Positions 1 through 8,378 of a stretch of DNA of 64,000 bases are shown here, piece by piece. Source of the stretch: Sulfuriferula sp. (GTDB taxonomy: Bacteria; Pseudomonadota; Gammaproteobacteria; Burkholderiales; Sulfuriferulaceae). The stretch is from NCBI GenBank assembly GCA_031291235.1, contig JARLJL010000002.1:1-64000 (forward strand), given 5' to 3'. Position numbers and translations under genes: made by a program. The notes below the pieces were generated by a model, which saw nothing but the letters and a program-made list of their open reading frames with translations, was not told the origin of the DNA and ran no database searches. Position 1 is the first letter of the stretch. The number at the start of each line of letters is the position of its first letter.

Positions 1-47
1 CCGATGATAGTGTGGATTACCCATGTGAAAGTAGGTCATCGTCAGAC
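1..47 (+). rRNA. rrf: 5S ribosomal RNA, 3' end (partial)
   Basis: The first 47 bases match the conserved 3' part of bacterial 5S rRNA: the CGATGATAGTGTGG segment, then the CCCATGTGAAAGTAGG loop-D/E region and the closing GTCATCG stem. The 5' part lies before the window. It is followed at once by a strong intrinsic terminator, as expected for the end of an rrn operon. The exact 3' end (about 47-50) cannot be fixed by eye. Confidence 0.9.
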
Positions 48-60
48 ATCTATCCCTAAA

Positions 61-90
61 CCCCCAAGGCTAACGCCTCGGGGGTTTTTT
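61..90 (+). terminator. Intrinsic terminator of the rRNA operon
   Basis: Stem CCCCC-A-AGGC pairs with GCCT-C-GGGGG around a short TAAC loop (61-84) and is followed by six T residues (85-90). It stands 13 bases after the 5S rRNA end and is the natural rrn terminator. Confidence 0.9.
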
Positions 91-95
91 ATTGC

Positions 96-490
96 GCGCA
101 ATAATTAGGTAACCTCCGATGTTCAGGCTCGATTAGGAATGCAGGGGTTAAATTCATGGTTCACCAGGTTATCTGCCGCAGGCGGATTGTGCTTGTTGTC
201 TGTGATGTTGACGAATTTACGCTTCCAGGCAGGCTTGATATTCAGGTCACGCATGATACGGCGTATTTTGTAGCGTCCTACATTGATGGATTTAGCACGC
301 AATGTCGTCATTAATCGATGGTTGCCGTAACATTTGTTGTTGGCATTAAAAGCGGATTGCATGTATATGCTGGCGGCGCAGACTTGGGCAGCTTTATTGC
401 GGCTTACGCATTAACTAGCCAATGCGCTGCATTTTAATTTAGTGGTTGGGCTGCATAGTAACCAGTACGGCTGAAGTCGTATTTCGTTCT
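96..490 (-). pseudogene. IS3-family transposase (OrfB) remnant
   Basis: A 79-codon open stretch (123-362) has the hallmarks of the N-terminal half of an IS3-family OrfB transposase: the CYGNHRL block, a GRYKIRRIMRDL block and a C-terminal HNPPAADNLVNHEF / PNRA segment that normally leads into the DDE catalytic core. Upstream, in another frame at about 440-480, the typical start-region peptide DFSRTGYYAA is readable but is cut by a stop and a frameshift. Downstream, the expected Trp codon after PNRA has become TGA, followed by readable TSEVT and then a stop. Nothing of the DDE domain remains. It is a decayed, inactive fragment beside the rRNA operon and next to the efflux block. No terminal inverted repeats were found. 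Confidence 0.85.
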
Positions 491-513
491 TTGTCCTGTG
501 ATTGCATTTTACG

Positions 514-542
514 CTCACTAGGTGAGATATCCACCTAGTGAG
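514..542. terminator. Perfect 11-bp inverted repeat, possible terminator
   Basis: CTCACTAGGTG (514-524) and CACCTAGTGAG (532-542) are perfect reverse complements around the 7-nt loop AGATATC. It lies 21 bp beyond the stop of the SDR gene and so could end the minus-strand efflux transcript. There is no clean T-tract on either side, so an attenuating hairpin, protein site or element end is also possible. Confidence 0.5.
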
Positions 543-563
543 GTGTTTGTTATGATTAGGCTA

Positions 564-1367
564 CTACAGTCCGAATGTCTTTCGCAGACCTTTCTCAACG
601 GGGCCAGCGGGCATGAAACGGCGCAACTTGGCCAGAAGAGACGCTTCGCCTTTGGGCGTACGGCGCATCTTCCATGTCCCCAGCGCGGCATCGACAATCG
701 TGGCGGCGACTCCATCCGGCTCAGGCGCTTTTTGGACATTGTTTTGGATTGCCTGGGAGACGATGGCAAGCTCCTTGCTGTAGTCTGGAATTTTGGAAAT
801 GGTCTGGGGAGCGTTGAGATCCAGATTGGTCTTGGTAAAGGATGGTTCGACAAGCGCCACGCGGATGCCGAATTTGCGTACCTCGTGATCCATGGTCTCG
901 GAGAGTCCTTCAACGGCATGCTTGGAGGCCGAATAGAGCGCCATGTACGGCGCAGGCAGAAAGCCCAGCACCGAGCTGACGTTGACGATGCGACCGGAAC
1001 GCTGATCGCGCATGTGCGGCAACACCGCTTTGATCATGCGCAGCAGGCCGAATAAATTGGTATCGAACAGCGTCTGGGCTTCTGCAATCGACGTTTCTTC
1101 CGTCGCGCCAAGCAAGGTCACACCCGCACTGTTGACCAGCACGTCGATGCGCTTGGCTTGAGCGATGATGGCCTGGATGCCGTGCTCAATGGACGCTTCG
1201 TCACGAATATCCATCTCAATGAGTGCAACGCCCGGTATTGCTTGCGCTTTCGCCGTGTTGCGCACGGTGCCGAATACCTGGCAACCCTGCTTGGCAAACT
1301 TTATGGCGGCGGCGCGTCCGATACCTGATGACACGCCCGTAACGACGACGACTTTGGAATTTGACAT
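564..1367 (-). CDS. SDR family oxidoreductase
   Basis: Classical short-chain dehydrogenase/reductase of 267 aa. The Rossmann nucleotide motif TGVSSGIG is at residues 10-17, NSAG at 79-82, the catalytic serine in the NVSS segment (131-132) and the YxxxK pair in YSASK (Y145, K149). Substrate cannot be told from sequence; it is probably an NAD(P)H-dependent cytosolic enzyme. The start at 1367 is chosen because an AAAGGA ribosome-binding site precedes it and the Rossmann fold begins directly after; the open frame runs further upstream but only over the RND gene. It is the last gene of the minus-strand adaptor-pump-SDR set, 38 bp after the pump, suggesting co-transcription under the same TetR regulator. 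Confidence 0.9.
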   Translation of the reverse strand: MSNSKVVVVTGVSSGIGRAAAIKFAKQGCQVFGTVRNTAKAQAIPGVALIEMDIRDEASIEHGIQAIIAQAKRIDVLVNSAGVTLLGATEETSIAEAQTLFDTNLFGLLRMIKAVLPHMRDQRSGRIVNVSSVLGFLPAPYMALYSASKHAVEGLSETMDHEVRKFGIRVALVEPSFTKTNLDLNAPQTISKIPDYSKELAIVSQAIQNNVQKAPEPDGVAATIVDAALGTWKMRRTPKGEASLLAKLRRFMPAGPVEKGLRKTFGL

Positions 1368-1405
1368 GGTAGTTCCTTTCTGTATGGATGATTTGGAGAA
1401 GGGGA

Positions 1406-4400
1406 TCAGCTTTGTGAGGGAACTGGTCTGATCTTGAACCAGATGGAATACATGGCCGGCAGGAACACCAGAGTCAAAATCGTCCCCGCAAAGGTGCCGC
1501 CGATTAGCGTGTAGGCGAGTGTTCCCCAGAACACCGAATGGGTCAGCGGAATGAAGGCCAGCATGGCGGCAAGTGCGGTTAGGATGACCGGACGGGCGCG
1601 CTGCACAGTAGCCTCGACCACGGCGTTGAAGGGCGCCAATCCATCCGCAACGTTGCTGCGGATCTGCCCAATCAGGATGAGCGTGTTGCGCATCAAAATG
1701 CCGGACAGTGCGATCAGACCGACCAGCGCGTTGATACCGAACGGCTGGTGGAACAGCAGCAGGGTAGGCACGACACCGATGAGGCCCAGCGGTGCAGTGG
1801 CGAATACCATCATCATCGCGGAGATCGAGCGCACCTGGAAGATGATTGTGATCAGCGTCAGCACGATCATGATGGGGAACAGCGGCAACAAGGCGCGATT
1901 GGCTTTGCCGGATTCCTCGATGGAGCCGCCCATTTCGATCCGGTAGCCATCCGGCAATTTCGCGATGATGGGCTGAAGCTCCTTCCATACTGCGGTGGAG
2001 ACATCCGGCGGCTGCAGGCCCTCGGCGATATCGCCACGCACGGTGATTGTCGGTGTGCGATCGCGACGACGCAGGATTGGGTCTTCCATGCGCACGTCAA
2101 CCTTTCCGATCTGAGACAAAGGAATCCGCTGGCCGCTCGCGCCGACCAGCGTGAAGTCCGTGATCCGGCTTGGATCAAGCCGCACATTTCCGGCCGAGCG
2201 GGCCGTGACCTGCACCGAACGGATGTCTTCGCGCACATCGGTGATCGGGATGCCGCTCAATAGGAACTGCAGCTGCTGGGCCACATCGGTAGACGTCAAG
2301 CCGATGCTTTGCAGGCGATCCTGGTCGAGCGAAAAATGCAGAGTCGGCACGCGCTCGCCCCAGTCGGTATTGACCATCCGCATCTGGGGATCGGCCTGCA
2401 TCACGCTGCGTACCTCGCCCGCGATGTCACGTAGCTTGTCCGGGTCCGGCCCCATGACGCGGAAGGCGACGGGAAATGGCGAAGGAGGACCGAACACGAT
2501 TTGGGTCACGCGCACCCGCGCCTCGGGCGCCAACCCGTCGGCCACGGCCTGGCGCAGTCTGAACTTGAGGGCTTCCCGTTCCTTGTCATTGCCCGCGAGC
2601 ACGACGATTTTGGCGAATGATGGATCGGGCAATTCAGGTGACATCGCCAGGAAGAAGCGTGGCGCGCCTTGGCCGATGTAGGAAGTCACGATCCTGGCCT
2701 CCTTCTGCTTTGCAAGCCAGGCTTCGACCTTCGCCGTGGCGGCACTGGTTTGCTCGATTGCGGTGCCATACGGCATCTGCACCTCAACTAGCACTTCCGG
2801 CCGGTCGGAGGTCGGGAAGAACTGCTTCTTGACCACACCCATACCCAAGATCGCGATGATGAAGGCGCCGATCACGCTTGCCGCGACCAGCCATTTGCGC
2901 CAGATTACCCATCTCAGCAGCCGGCGGAAACGCTCATAGTTCGGCGTGGCGTAAAGGGCTCCGTGCTCTCCTTCGGACTTCTCATAGTTCGGTAGCAGCT
3001 TGACCCCTAGGTAGGGCGTAAACACGACGGCAACGATCCACGATGTGATCAAGGCAATGCCGACGATCCAGAACATGTTGCTGGTGTACTCGCCGGCGGT
3101 CGATTTGGCGAAGCCGTTGGGCATGAAGCCGATCGCGGTCACCAGGGTCCCGGCGAGCATGGGTGCAGCGGTATGGCTCCACGCATAGGACGCTGCATGG
3201 ATCCGCTCGTATCCTTCCTCCATCTTCACAACCATCATCTCGATGGCGATGATCGCGTCGTCGACTAGCAGGCCCAGGGCCAGGATCAACGAACCCAACG
3301 TGATCCGGTCGAAGTTCTTACCGGTGGCCGCCATGACGATGAAGACTGCGGCCAGTGTCAGGGGAACGGCTGCCGAGACTACGATGCCTGCCCGCCATCC
3401 CATGCTGAGGAAGCCGACCAGCATGACCACGCCGAGGGCGACAAAGAACTTGACCATGAACTCGTCGACGGCTGAGTGGATATTGACCGATTGGTCCGTG
3501 ACCTTGGTCAGGCTCATGCCGAGCGGCATCCCGACGTTGATCTTCGCCGCTTCGGCCTCCAGCGCGCGGCCCAGATCGAGGCCGTTCCACCCCTCGCGCA
3601 TGACCACACCGAGCAGCAAGGCCGGTTCGCCGTTGTTGCGGATCAGGAAGGTGGCCGGATCTTCGTAGCCCCGCTTCACCTTGGCGATGTCGCCGAGGTG
3701 AAGCGTACGGCCGTGCGCCGCGATGGGGGTGTTCCGGATCTGCTGCAGATTATCGATGGCGCCGTCCAGCCGAATGAAAATTTGCGGGCCCTTGGCTTCG
3801 ATCGATCCAGAGGGTGTCACGACGTTGCGGCTGTTGAGCGCGGCGAATATGTCCTGCGGAGAAACGCCCAGCGTCGCAAGGCGGTCGGAGGAAAATTCGA
3901 CGAAGATCCGTTCGGCCTGTTCGCCGAGGATGTTCACCTTCTTGACGCCCGGTACGTGCAGCAGGCGCTGACGCAGGGTCTCCGCGTCACGCGCCAGACT
4001 CCGCTGCGGCTCGCCCTTGGCTTTCAAGGCATAGAGCGCGAAGGTCACGTCGGCGTATTCGTCATTGACCATCGGGCCGATGACGCCGCGCGGAAGCTTG
4101 ATCACCTCGTCGGCGAGTTTCTTGCGCGCCTGATAGAACTGCTCGGGGACCTCGGCAGGCGGCGCACTGTCGAGAAGATATACGGTGGTAAAGGCCAGGC
4201 CGGGTCGCGTAAAGGTCTCAGTCCGGTCATACCAGCGCAGTTCCTGCATGCGCTTTTCCAGAGGTTCGGCGACCTGTTCTTCCATCTCCTTGGCGGTCGC
4301 TCCGGGCCAGGCGGTGATCACGGTCATCTGCTTGATGGTAAAGGCGGGGTCTTCGGCCCGGCCCAAGGTCAGAAAGGCTACGACGCCGGCGATGAAGATC

Positions 4401-4468
4401 GCCAGCATCAGAAACAGGGTGACCGAGCGCTCGCGTACGGCAAGCGCGGAGAGGTTGAAGCCGCTCAT
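1406..4468 (-). CDS. RND efflux transporter, inner-membrane permease
   Basis: 1020-aa resistance-nodulation-division pump of the HAE-1-like superfamily, proton-driven and forming the inner-membrane part of a tripartite exporter. Visible are the first TM segment after [15 protein letters not shown], the early periplasmic block starting near TLGRAEDP, the TM4 signature [19 protein letters not shown] with the paired Asp residues used in proton relay, and a second TM bundle near the C terminus ([12 protein letters not shown]). Length is normal. Its ATG overlaps the adaptor stop by 4 nt (ATGA), so the two are translationally coupled. The drug or solvent exported is not deducible. By eye the base composition is more G+C-rich than the housekeeping genes to the right, consistent with acquisition as a unit. 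Confidence 0.95.
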   Translation of the reverse strand: MSGFNLSALAVRERSVTLFLMLAIFIAGVVAFLTLGRAEDPAFTIKQMTVITAWPGATAKEMEEQVAEPLEKRMQELRWYDRTETFTRPGLAFTTVYLLDSAPPAEVPEQFYQARKKLADEVIKLPRGVIGPMVNDEYADVTFALYALKAKGEPQRSLARDAETLRQRLLHVPGVKKVNILGEQAERIFVEFSSDRLATLGVSPQDIFAALNSRNVVTPSGSIEAKGPQIFIRLDGAIDNLQQIRNTPIAAHGRTLHLGDIAKVKRGYEDPATFLIRNNGEPALLLGVVMREGWNGLDLGRALEAEAAKINVGMPLGMSLTKVTDQSVNIHSAVDEFMVKFFVALGVVMLVGFLSMGWRAGIVVSAAVPLTLAAVFIVMAATGKNFDRITLGSLILALGLLVDDAIIAIEMMVVKMEEGYERIHAASYAWSHTAAPMLAGTLVTAIGFMPNGFAKSTAGEYTSNMFWIVGIALITSWIVAVVFTPYLGVKLLPNYEKSEGEHGALYATPNYERFRRLLRWVIWRKWLVAASVIGAFIIAILGMGVVKKQFFPTSDRPEVLVEVQMPYGTAIEQTSAATAKVEAWLAKQKEARIVTSYIGQGAPRFFLAMSPELPDPSFAKIVVLAGNDKEREALKFRLRQAVADGLAPEARVRVTQIVFGPPSPFPVAFRVMGPDPDKLRDIAGEVRSVMQADPQMRMVNTDWGERVPTLHFSLDQDRLQSIGLTSTDVAQQLQFLLSGIPITDVREDIRSVQVTARSAGNVRLDPSRITDFTLVGASGQRIPLSQIGKVDVRMEDPILRRRDRTPTITVRGDIAEGLQPPDVSTAVWKELQPIIAKLPDGYRIEMGGSIEESGKANRALLPLFPIMIVLTLITIIFQVRSISAMMMVFATAPLGLIGVVPTLLLFHQPFGINALVGLIALSGILMRNTLILIGQIRSNVADGLAPFNAVVEATVQRARPVILTALAAMLAFIPLTHSVFWGTLAYTLIGGTFAGTILTLVFLPAMYSIWFKIRPVPSQS

Positions 4469-5622
4469 TGGACGCTCCCCACGCTTGCAACATCGGCCCG
4501 CTGCTCTTTCCTGCCAGCCGGAGCCATGCTTTGCGAGGCTTCGTCGTCAGCCAGTCGTACCTGCTCGCCGTCGTGCAGCAGATGCGCGCCGAGCGCGACG
4601 ATCCTGTCGCCGTGTCTGATCTGGCCCGTAACGCGTGCACTGTCGTCACCGAGACGTTGGATCGCGATGGAGCGCCAGGAAACCGTTGCCGGCGTGCCAT
4701 TCACGACCCACACTCCCGGCCCTTTACCAGCATCGAACAGCGAGCCGATTGGTACCTGCAGCGCACTTTGAACGGCGGGGCGGCCATCGGGAATCCGGAT
4801 CGTGACCGTGGCGCCCAAGGGCGCATCAGCCAGCTCTCCCGACAGCACATACCGTGCTTCGAACGTGCGAGTAAGGCGGTCCGCGGTGTCGGAGAGCTGC
4901 CGCAGTTTGGCCGGTACGTTGACACTTTCTTTGCCGTAGAGCGTGGCCTGCCCCATTGATCCGATCGCAGGGTGCAGCGTCTCAGGCAGCTGGATGACCG
5001 CCTCTCGCCGGCCGGCATGAGCCAGACGAACCACGGTCTGGCCGGCGCTGACGACCTGACCGGGCTCGGCCAGCGTTTCCATGACAACGCCATCAGCGTC
5101 GGCCACCAATTCCGCGTAGCGGGTCGCATTGCGGGCAACGTCAGCCTGGGCTTCTGCGGCGCTGAGTTGGGCTTTGGCTGCATCTGCGGACGCCTTCATC
5201 TGATCGTAGGCCGAAGACGATATGGCGCCGGTTCCACGCAGATCGCTATAGCGGGCCTCGTCCGTGCCCGTCTGCTGTGCGTGTGCGCGGGCGGCGACCA
5301 CAGCCTCCTGCTGCGCATGTGCGGCAAGCTTCAGATCAATGGGATCGATACGCATGAGCAGCTGGCCGCGCTTGACGGTTTGGCCGGCATCCACCAGCCG
5401 CTCAAGTACCTTGCCCGAGACTCGGAACCCAAGATCGCTTTGTACTCGGGCCGCCACGATTCCTGTGAACGAACGAGACGCGGGGACTGCTTCTTGGACA
5501 ATTGCGGTACGCACCAGCGGTATCTTGGTGCGCGGATCGGTTGGTGCCTTATCGCCGCAAGCGACTAACGCCAACGGCAGTGCACAAATGAAAAGAGGTG
5601 TAGAGAGGCGGAGCCGGAGCAT
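4465..5622 (-). CDS. RND efflux periplasmic adaptor (membrane fusion lipoprotein)
   Basis: 385-aa HlyD/AcrA-type adaptor linking the RND pump to the outer-membrane factor. It has a lipoprotein signal (hydrophobic stretch then LVAC lipobox near residue 22), the biotinyl-lipoyl half motif GFRVSGKVLERLVDAGQTV, an alpha-helical hairpin rich in Ala/Gln, the second lipoyl half around ADGVVMETLAEPGQVV, and a C-terminal beta-barrel with RHGDRIVALGAHLL. It is first gene of the adaptor-pump-SDR operon. Its ATG lies inside the right arm of an 11-bp inverted repeat (5621-5657), directly downstream of a sigma70-like promoter overlapped by a TetR-type dyad, so expression is probably repressed by the adjacent TetR protein. 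Confidence 0.93.
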   Translation of the reverse strand: MLRLRLSTPLFICALPLALVACGDKAPTDPRTKIPLVRTAIVQEAVPASRSFTGIVAARVQSDLGFRVSGKVLERLVDAGQTVKRGQLLMRIDPIDLKLAAHAQQEAVVAARAHAQQTGTDEARYSDLRGTGAISSSAYDQMKASADAAKAQLSAAEAQADVARNATRYAELVADADGVVMETLAEPGQVVSAGQTVVRLAHAGRREAVIQLPETLHPAIGSMGQATLYGKESVNVPAKLRQLSDTADRLTRTFEARYVLSGELADAPLGATVTIRIPDGRPAVQSALQVPIGSLFDAGKGPGVWVVNGTPATVSWRSIAIQRLGDDSARVTGQIRHGDRIVALGAHLLHDGEQVRLADDEASQSMAPAGRKEQRADVASVGSVQ

Positions 5623-5657
5623 GAAAGTCCCTTTGGCGAAGTGATCGGGACTTTCAT
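5621..5657 (-). promoter_or_regulatory. 11-bp inverted repeat spanning the adaptor start codon and promoter
   Basis: ATGAAAGTCCC (5621-5631) and GGGACTTTCAT (5647-5657) are perfect reverse complements separated by 15 bp. The repeat reaches from the adaptor start codon back to the predicted -10. If transcription starts near 5649 most of one arm is not transcribed, so a DNA-binding site is more likely than an mRNA hairpin. Alternatively a longer transcript would fold over the start codon. Confidence 0.6.
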
Positions 5658-5691
5658 TATGATACTTGTGACTAAATCAGTCAACAGTCAC
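5656..5691 (-). promoter_or_regulatory. Efflux operon promoter with overlapping TetR-type operator
   Basis: On the minus strand, -35 TTGACT (5679-5684), a 17-bp spacer and -10 CATAAT (5656-5661) form a good sigma70 promoter for the adaptor gene. Two nested dyads overlap it: TGACT-N5-AGTCA (5669-5683) and GTGAC-N14-GTCAC (5668-5691). The second has the same half-sites and the same 24-bp length as the dyad at 6363-6386 in front of the outer-membrane factor, supporting a shared TetR operator. Binding is inferred. Confidence 0.65.
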
Positions 5692-5705
5692 GGATTAATT
5701 TGCGT

Positions 5706-6323
5706 TCACGGCGAGAGGCTGCGGAGTACCAGACTGGAAAGTTGGGCTGGCGCTTCATTAGTGTAATCGAAGCTGTGCTGCAGGATCAGTGGGTTCAGGT
5801 AAGGACGCATCACCAGGTAGATCGCCATCGTGGTTTCGTCCAGCGGTGTCTTGCGCTCAAAATCACCGCTTTGTCGTCCCTGCTGCAAGATATCCCGCAG
5901 CAGCGCCTGAATACGCTCTTCATAAGCGAGCGTAGCCAGCCAGCGCTCTGTCGCTGCAGATGCCGCGATTTCATAGAGCTTGCGATCCTGGAAAAACAGA
6001 CGCAGGCTCGAATCGACAATGGCTTTGAACATCCGTCGTAGCTTCTCGGGCGGCCGATCGGTCTGGTCAATAGCCGCTTTAACCTCGGCCTCGATCTGAC
6101 TCAGACAGTTCGCGCAGATCATCTCGCCAATGGCTTGCTTGGACTCAAAGAATTTGTAGATGTAGGCCTTCGAAAAGCCGATGACCTTCGCGAGGTCGGA
6201 AACGGTCGTCTTTTCGTAGCCGTAACGGCTAAAGTGCTCCGTGGCCGCGATGACAATCTGGTTTCGCACTTCGTGCTCGGCCGGGCCTCGGGCCGAAGCG
6301 GGGTAAGTATTTGTTTTATTCAT
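5706..6323 (-). CDS. TetR/AcrR family transcriptional regulator
   Basis: About 205 aa. The N-terminal TetR helix-turn-helix is clear: IVIAATEHFSRYGYEKTTV, then DLAKVIGFSKAYIYKFFESK. The C-terminal ligand domain is divergent, as usual. The start at 6323 (MNKTN) is preferred; a second in-frame ATG lies at 6335, and further upstream codons would run into the divergent promoter. It sits between the adaptor gene (83 bp downstream, same strand) and the divergent outer-membrane factor, the classic position of a local efflux repressor. The 24-bp dyad at 6363-6386 lies just upstream of its own start, so autoregulation is likely. The inducer is unknown. Confidence 0.92.
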   Translation of the reverse strand: MNKTNTYPASARGPAEHEVRNQIVIAATEHFSRYGYEKTTVSDLAKVIGFSKAYIYKFFESKQAIGEMICANCLSQIEAEVKAAIDQTDRPPEKLRRMFKAIVDSSLRLFFQDRKLYEIAASAATERWLATLAYEERIQALLRDILQQGRQSGDFERKTPLDETTMAIYLVMRPYLNPLILQHSFDYTNEAPAQLSSLVLRSLSP

Positions 6324-6352
6324 GGGCTCTAGCATACGCCAGTCGGAAAGAC

Positions 6353-6386
6353 TAGACAATCTGTGACCATTTGGTATTATGGTCAC
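6353..6386 (+). promoter_or_regulatory. OMF promoter with TetR-type operator
   Basis: Plus-strand -35 TAGACA (6353-6358), 16-bp spacer and -10 TATTAT (6375-6380) precede the outer-membrane factor. A perfect dyad, GTGACCAT (6363-6370) and ATGGTCAC (6379-6386) with 8 bp between, covers the spacer and the -10. Its outer half-sites and 24-bp length match the dyad at 5668-5691, which strengthens both as operators of the intervening TetR protein. Confidence 0.7.
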
Positions 6387-6413
6387 TTACTTGATGTGAA
6401 TGAAAGAAGCCCT

Positions 6414-7874
6414 ATGCTGCCTAAACACACTTTTGTCGCATTCCTTGTGGCCAGCCTGTCAACAGGCTGCGCTGTTGGCCCTGATTACGTCCGGCCCGAC
6501 GTACCTTTGCCTGGACGGTTTCAGGGTCAGACTGCCGTAGATTATCGACTGGCGAAATCCAGCGCCGACCTCGCCACTTGGTGGACGGGATTTGGCGATC
6601 CCCAATTGACGCGATTCGTTACGCTTGCGTTGGCACAGAACCTTGATCTTGCACAGGCATTCGCGCGCGTGACTCAAGCGCGTGCCGGGCTTGGCGCGGC
6701 TAACGCCGCATTGCTGCCCTCCGGCAATGTTGCCGGTCAGGCGGCCAGGGCTTACCAGTCCGTGGAAACCCCATTGGGACAAGTCCTGAACTCGACCGAC
6801 GGTTTCAATCGTTACGGCAATGCTTACGAGGCAAATCTTGGCGCGAGCTGGGAGCTGGACGTCTTCGGCGGTCTGCGCCGTGAACGTGAAGCCGCGCTTG
6901 CCGAGTACCAGTCCTCGGAAGCTGGCGCAGTAGCCACGCGATTGGCTGTGGCGGCACAGACCGCCGACATCTACATCTCCATCCGTGGATTGCAGGCTCG
7001 TCTAGATGTCGCTCGCCGGCAGGTGCAGACGCAGCAGAAACTGCTTTCGACCATCAACCTTCTGTATGGCAAGGGGCTTGCGGCGGAACTTCAAGTAAGG
7101 CAGGCCGAAGGTGCGCTTGCACAGATTCAGGCGTCCATCCCGGTTCTGGAGGCGGGACTGGAGGCAGCCATGAATGCACTGGATGTAATGCTTGGCTCGT
7201 TGCCCGGCACTCACCGGGCGGAGTTGACTAAAGTGGGCGACATCCCCGCCGCCCCGCAGATTGCCTCTACTGGATCTCCAGGCGAGTTGCTCAGGCGCCG
7301 ACCTGATTTGATTGTAGCCGAGCGGCGCCTTGCCGCATCCAACGCGCGTATCGGTGCTGCCATCGCCGAGTACTACCCCAAGCTCTCTCTGACTGGGCTG
7401 ATCGGTAGCGCGACATCGATATCAAGTGGCAACCTGTTTACTAGCGGCGCCAGTCAGTCAGCTGGCATTCTGGGGTTGCGCTGGCGTCTGTTCGACTTCG
7501 GCCGCATCAACGCGCAGATCGAGCAGGCCAAGGGCCAGGAAGCTGAGATGTTGGCTGCATATCGTCTTGCCGCACTGCGAGCAACTGAGGATGTGGAAAA
7601 CGCCATGTCGGCCATGGTTAAGCGTGAGGAGCAGGCCGCTGTGCTTACCCAGGGCGTGGACTCGCTCGGTCGTGCACGCGCGGCCACATTCGTGGCATAT
7701 CAAAAAGGTGTCGTCAGCATGATCGAAGTCTTGCAGGCTGACGAAAACTTGTTGCGCGCCTCTGACGCACGAGTACAGGCTCAAACGGAATCAGCACATG
7801 CAGCGGTCGCGGCCTTTAGAGCACTCGGCGGAGGCTGGCAACCTCCCGAATCGAAGGTGGTGACTATCAAGTAG
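6414..7874 (+). CDS. Efflux outer-membrane factor (NodT/OprM family lipoprotein)
   Basis: 486-aa outer-membrane channel for the tripartite pump. A lipoprotein signal ends in the lipobox STGC followed by the family hallmark AVGPDYVRPD; two OEP-type repeats follow, each with coiled-coil helices (for example QVRQAEGALAQIQASI and ATEDVENAMSAMVKREEQ) and the conserved LLRRRPDLIVAERRLAASNARIGAAIAEYYPKL-type segment at the start of the second repeat. The start at 6414 is preferred over an in-frame ATG at 6363, because the signal peptide begins there and 6363 lies within the promoter. It is divergent from TetR and completes the system whose pump and adaptor lie on the other strand. Confidence 0.93.
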   Translation: MLPKHTFVAFLVASLSTGCAVGPDYVRPDVPLPGRFQGQTAVDYRLAKSSADLATWWTGFGDPQLTRFVTLALAQNLDLAQAFARVTQARAGLGAANAALLPSGNVAGQAARAYQSVETPLGQVLNSTDGFNRYGNAYEANLGASWELDVFGGLRREREAALAEYQSSEAGAVATRLAVAAQTADIYISIRGLQARLDVARRQVQTQQKLLSTINLLYGKGLAAELQVRQAEGALAQIQASIPVLEAGLEAAMNALDVMLGSLPGTHRAELTKVGDIPAAPQIASTGSPGELLRRRPDLIVAERRLAASNARIGAAIAEYYPKLSLTGLIGSATSISSGNLFTSGASQSAGILGLRWRLFDFGRINAQIEQAKGQEAEMLAAYRLAALRATEDVENAMSAMVKREEQAAVLTQGVDSLGRARAATFVAYQKGVVSMIEVLQADENLLRASDARVQAQTESAHAAVAAFRALGGGWQPPESKVVTIK

Positions 7875-7905
7875 CAACAACACCCACCAGCGACTCGGGG
7901 AAAGC

Positions 7906-8330
7906 GTAGAACTTAGCCATCTCCGTTGCTTTATAGCCGTCAGAAGAACTCCATTTTGCTCAAGCTGCAGAACGCCCACATAGAGAACAGTCTCCTTTAT
8001 TGCGTGCGATTAAGAAGCTTGAAGAATGCTTGGGCATACAGATTGTACGGACTACGCGAAGCATCCGATTGACCTTTGCTGGACAAATGTTTTTGGAACA
8101 CGAGCTCCGTGTATTTGCTTCCTTACAACAGGCGCGAGACAGTGTGAAGGCTACAGCCAACGGTTCCCATAGCCCGTTGCGAATAGCTTTGTCTGATGGC
8201 ATCGTACCGTAAGGTTTGCTTAGGCGGATAAGGTTGGCGATGGGCTTATTGCTGAACCCGTTTGGCATGATCCATATACATAGTGGCAGTTGCCGCATGT
8301 CTACCCGTGTTCTTATACAAGCACGCGTTG
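7906..8330 (+). pseudogene. LysR family regulator, decayed
   Basis: Pieces of one LysR gene are readable in order. A start region in one frame (VELSHLRCFIAV, initiator now GTA) is followed after a one-base slip by SEELHFAQAAERPH and RAIKKLEECLGIQ, the winged HTH and linker helix, up to a TAA at about 8210. The text then resumes after an apparent internal deletion with ADKVGDGLIAEPVWHDP, typical of the effector domain, preceded by a TAG where CAG is expected, and finally VAVAACLPV in a shifted frame. Start loss, frameshifts, stops and a deletion make it non-functional. It borders the efflux block on the side opposite the IS3 remnant. Confidence 0.8.
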
Positions 8331-8378
8331 TGAATGCAGATAAGTCAGCGTCGGTTCACTATGGCAGGCAGTTGACGT

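Noticed and set aside
564-1988. A 474-codon open frame reaching upstream of the SDR start
   Set aside because: The upstream 207 codons lie over the RND pump gene on the same strand in another frame and resemble no protein; the SDR start at 1367 has a ribosome-binding site.
3476-4771. A 431-codon plus-strand open frame over the RND pump and adaptor
   Set aside because: Lies antisense to two well-supported genes, matches no family and has no start signal; a G+C-rich shadow frame.
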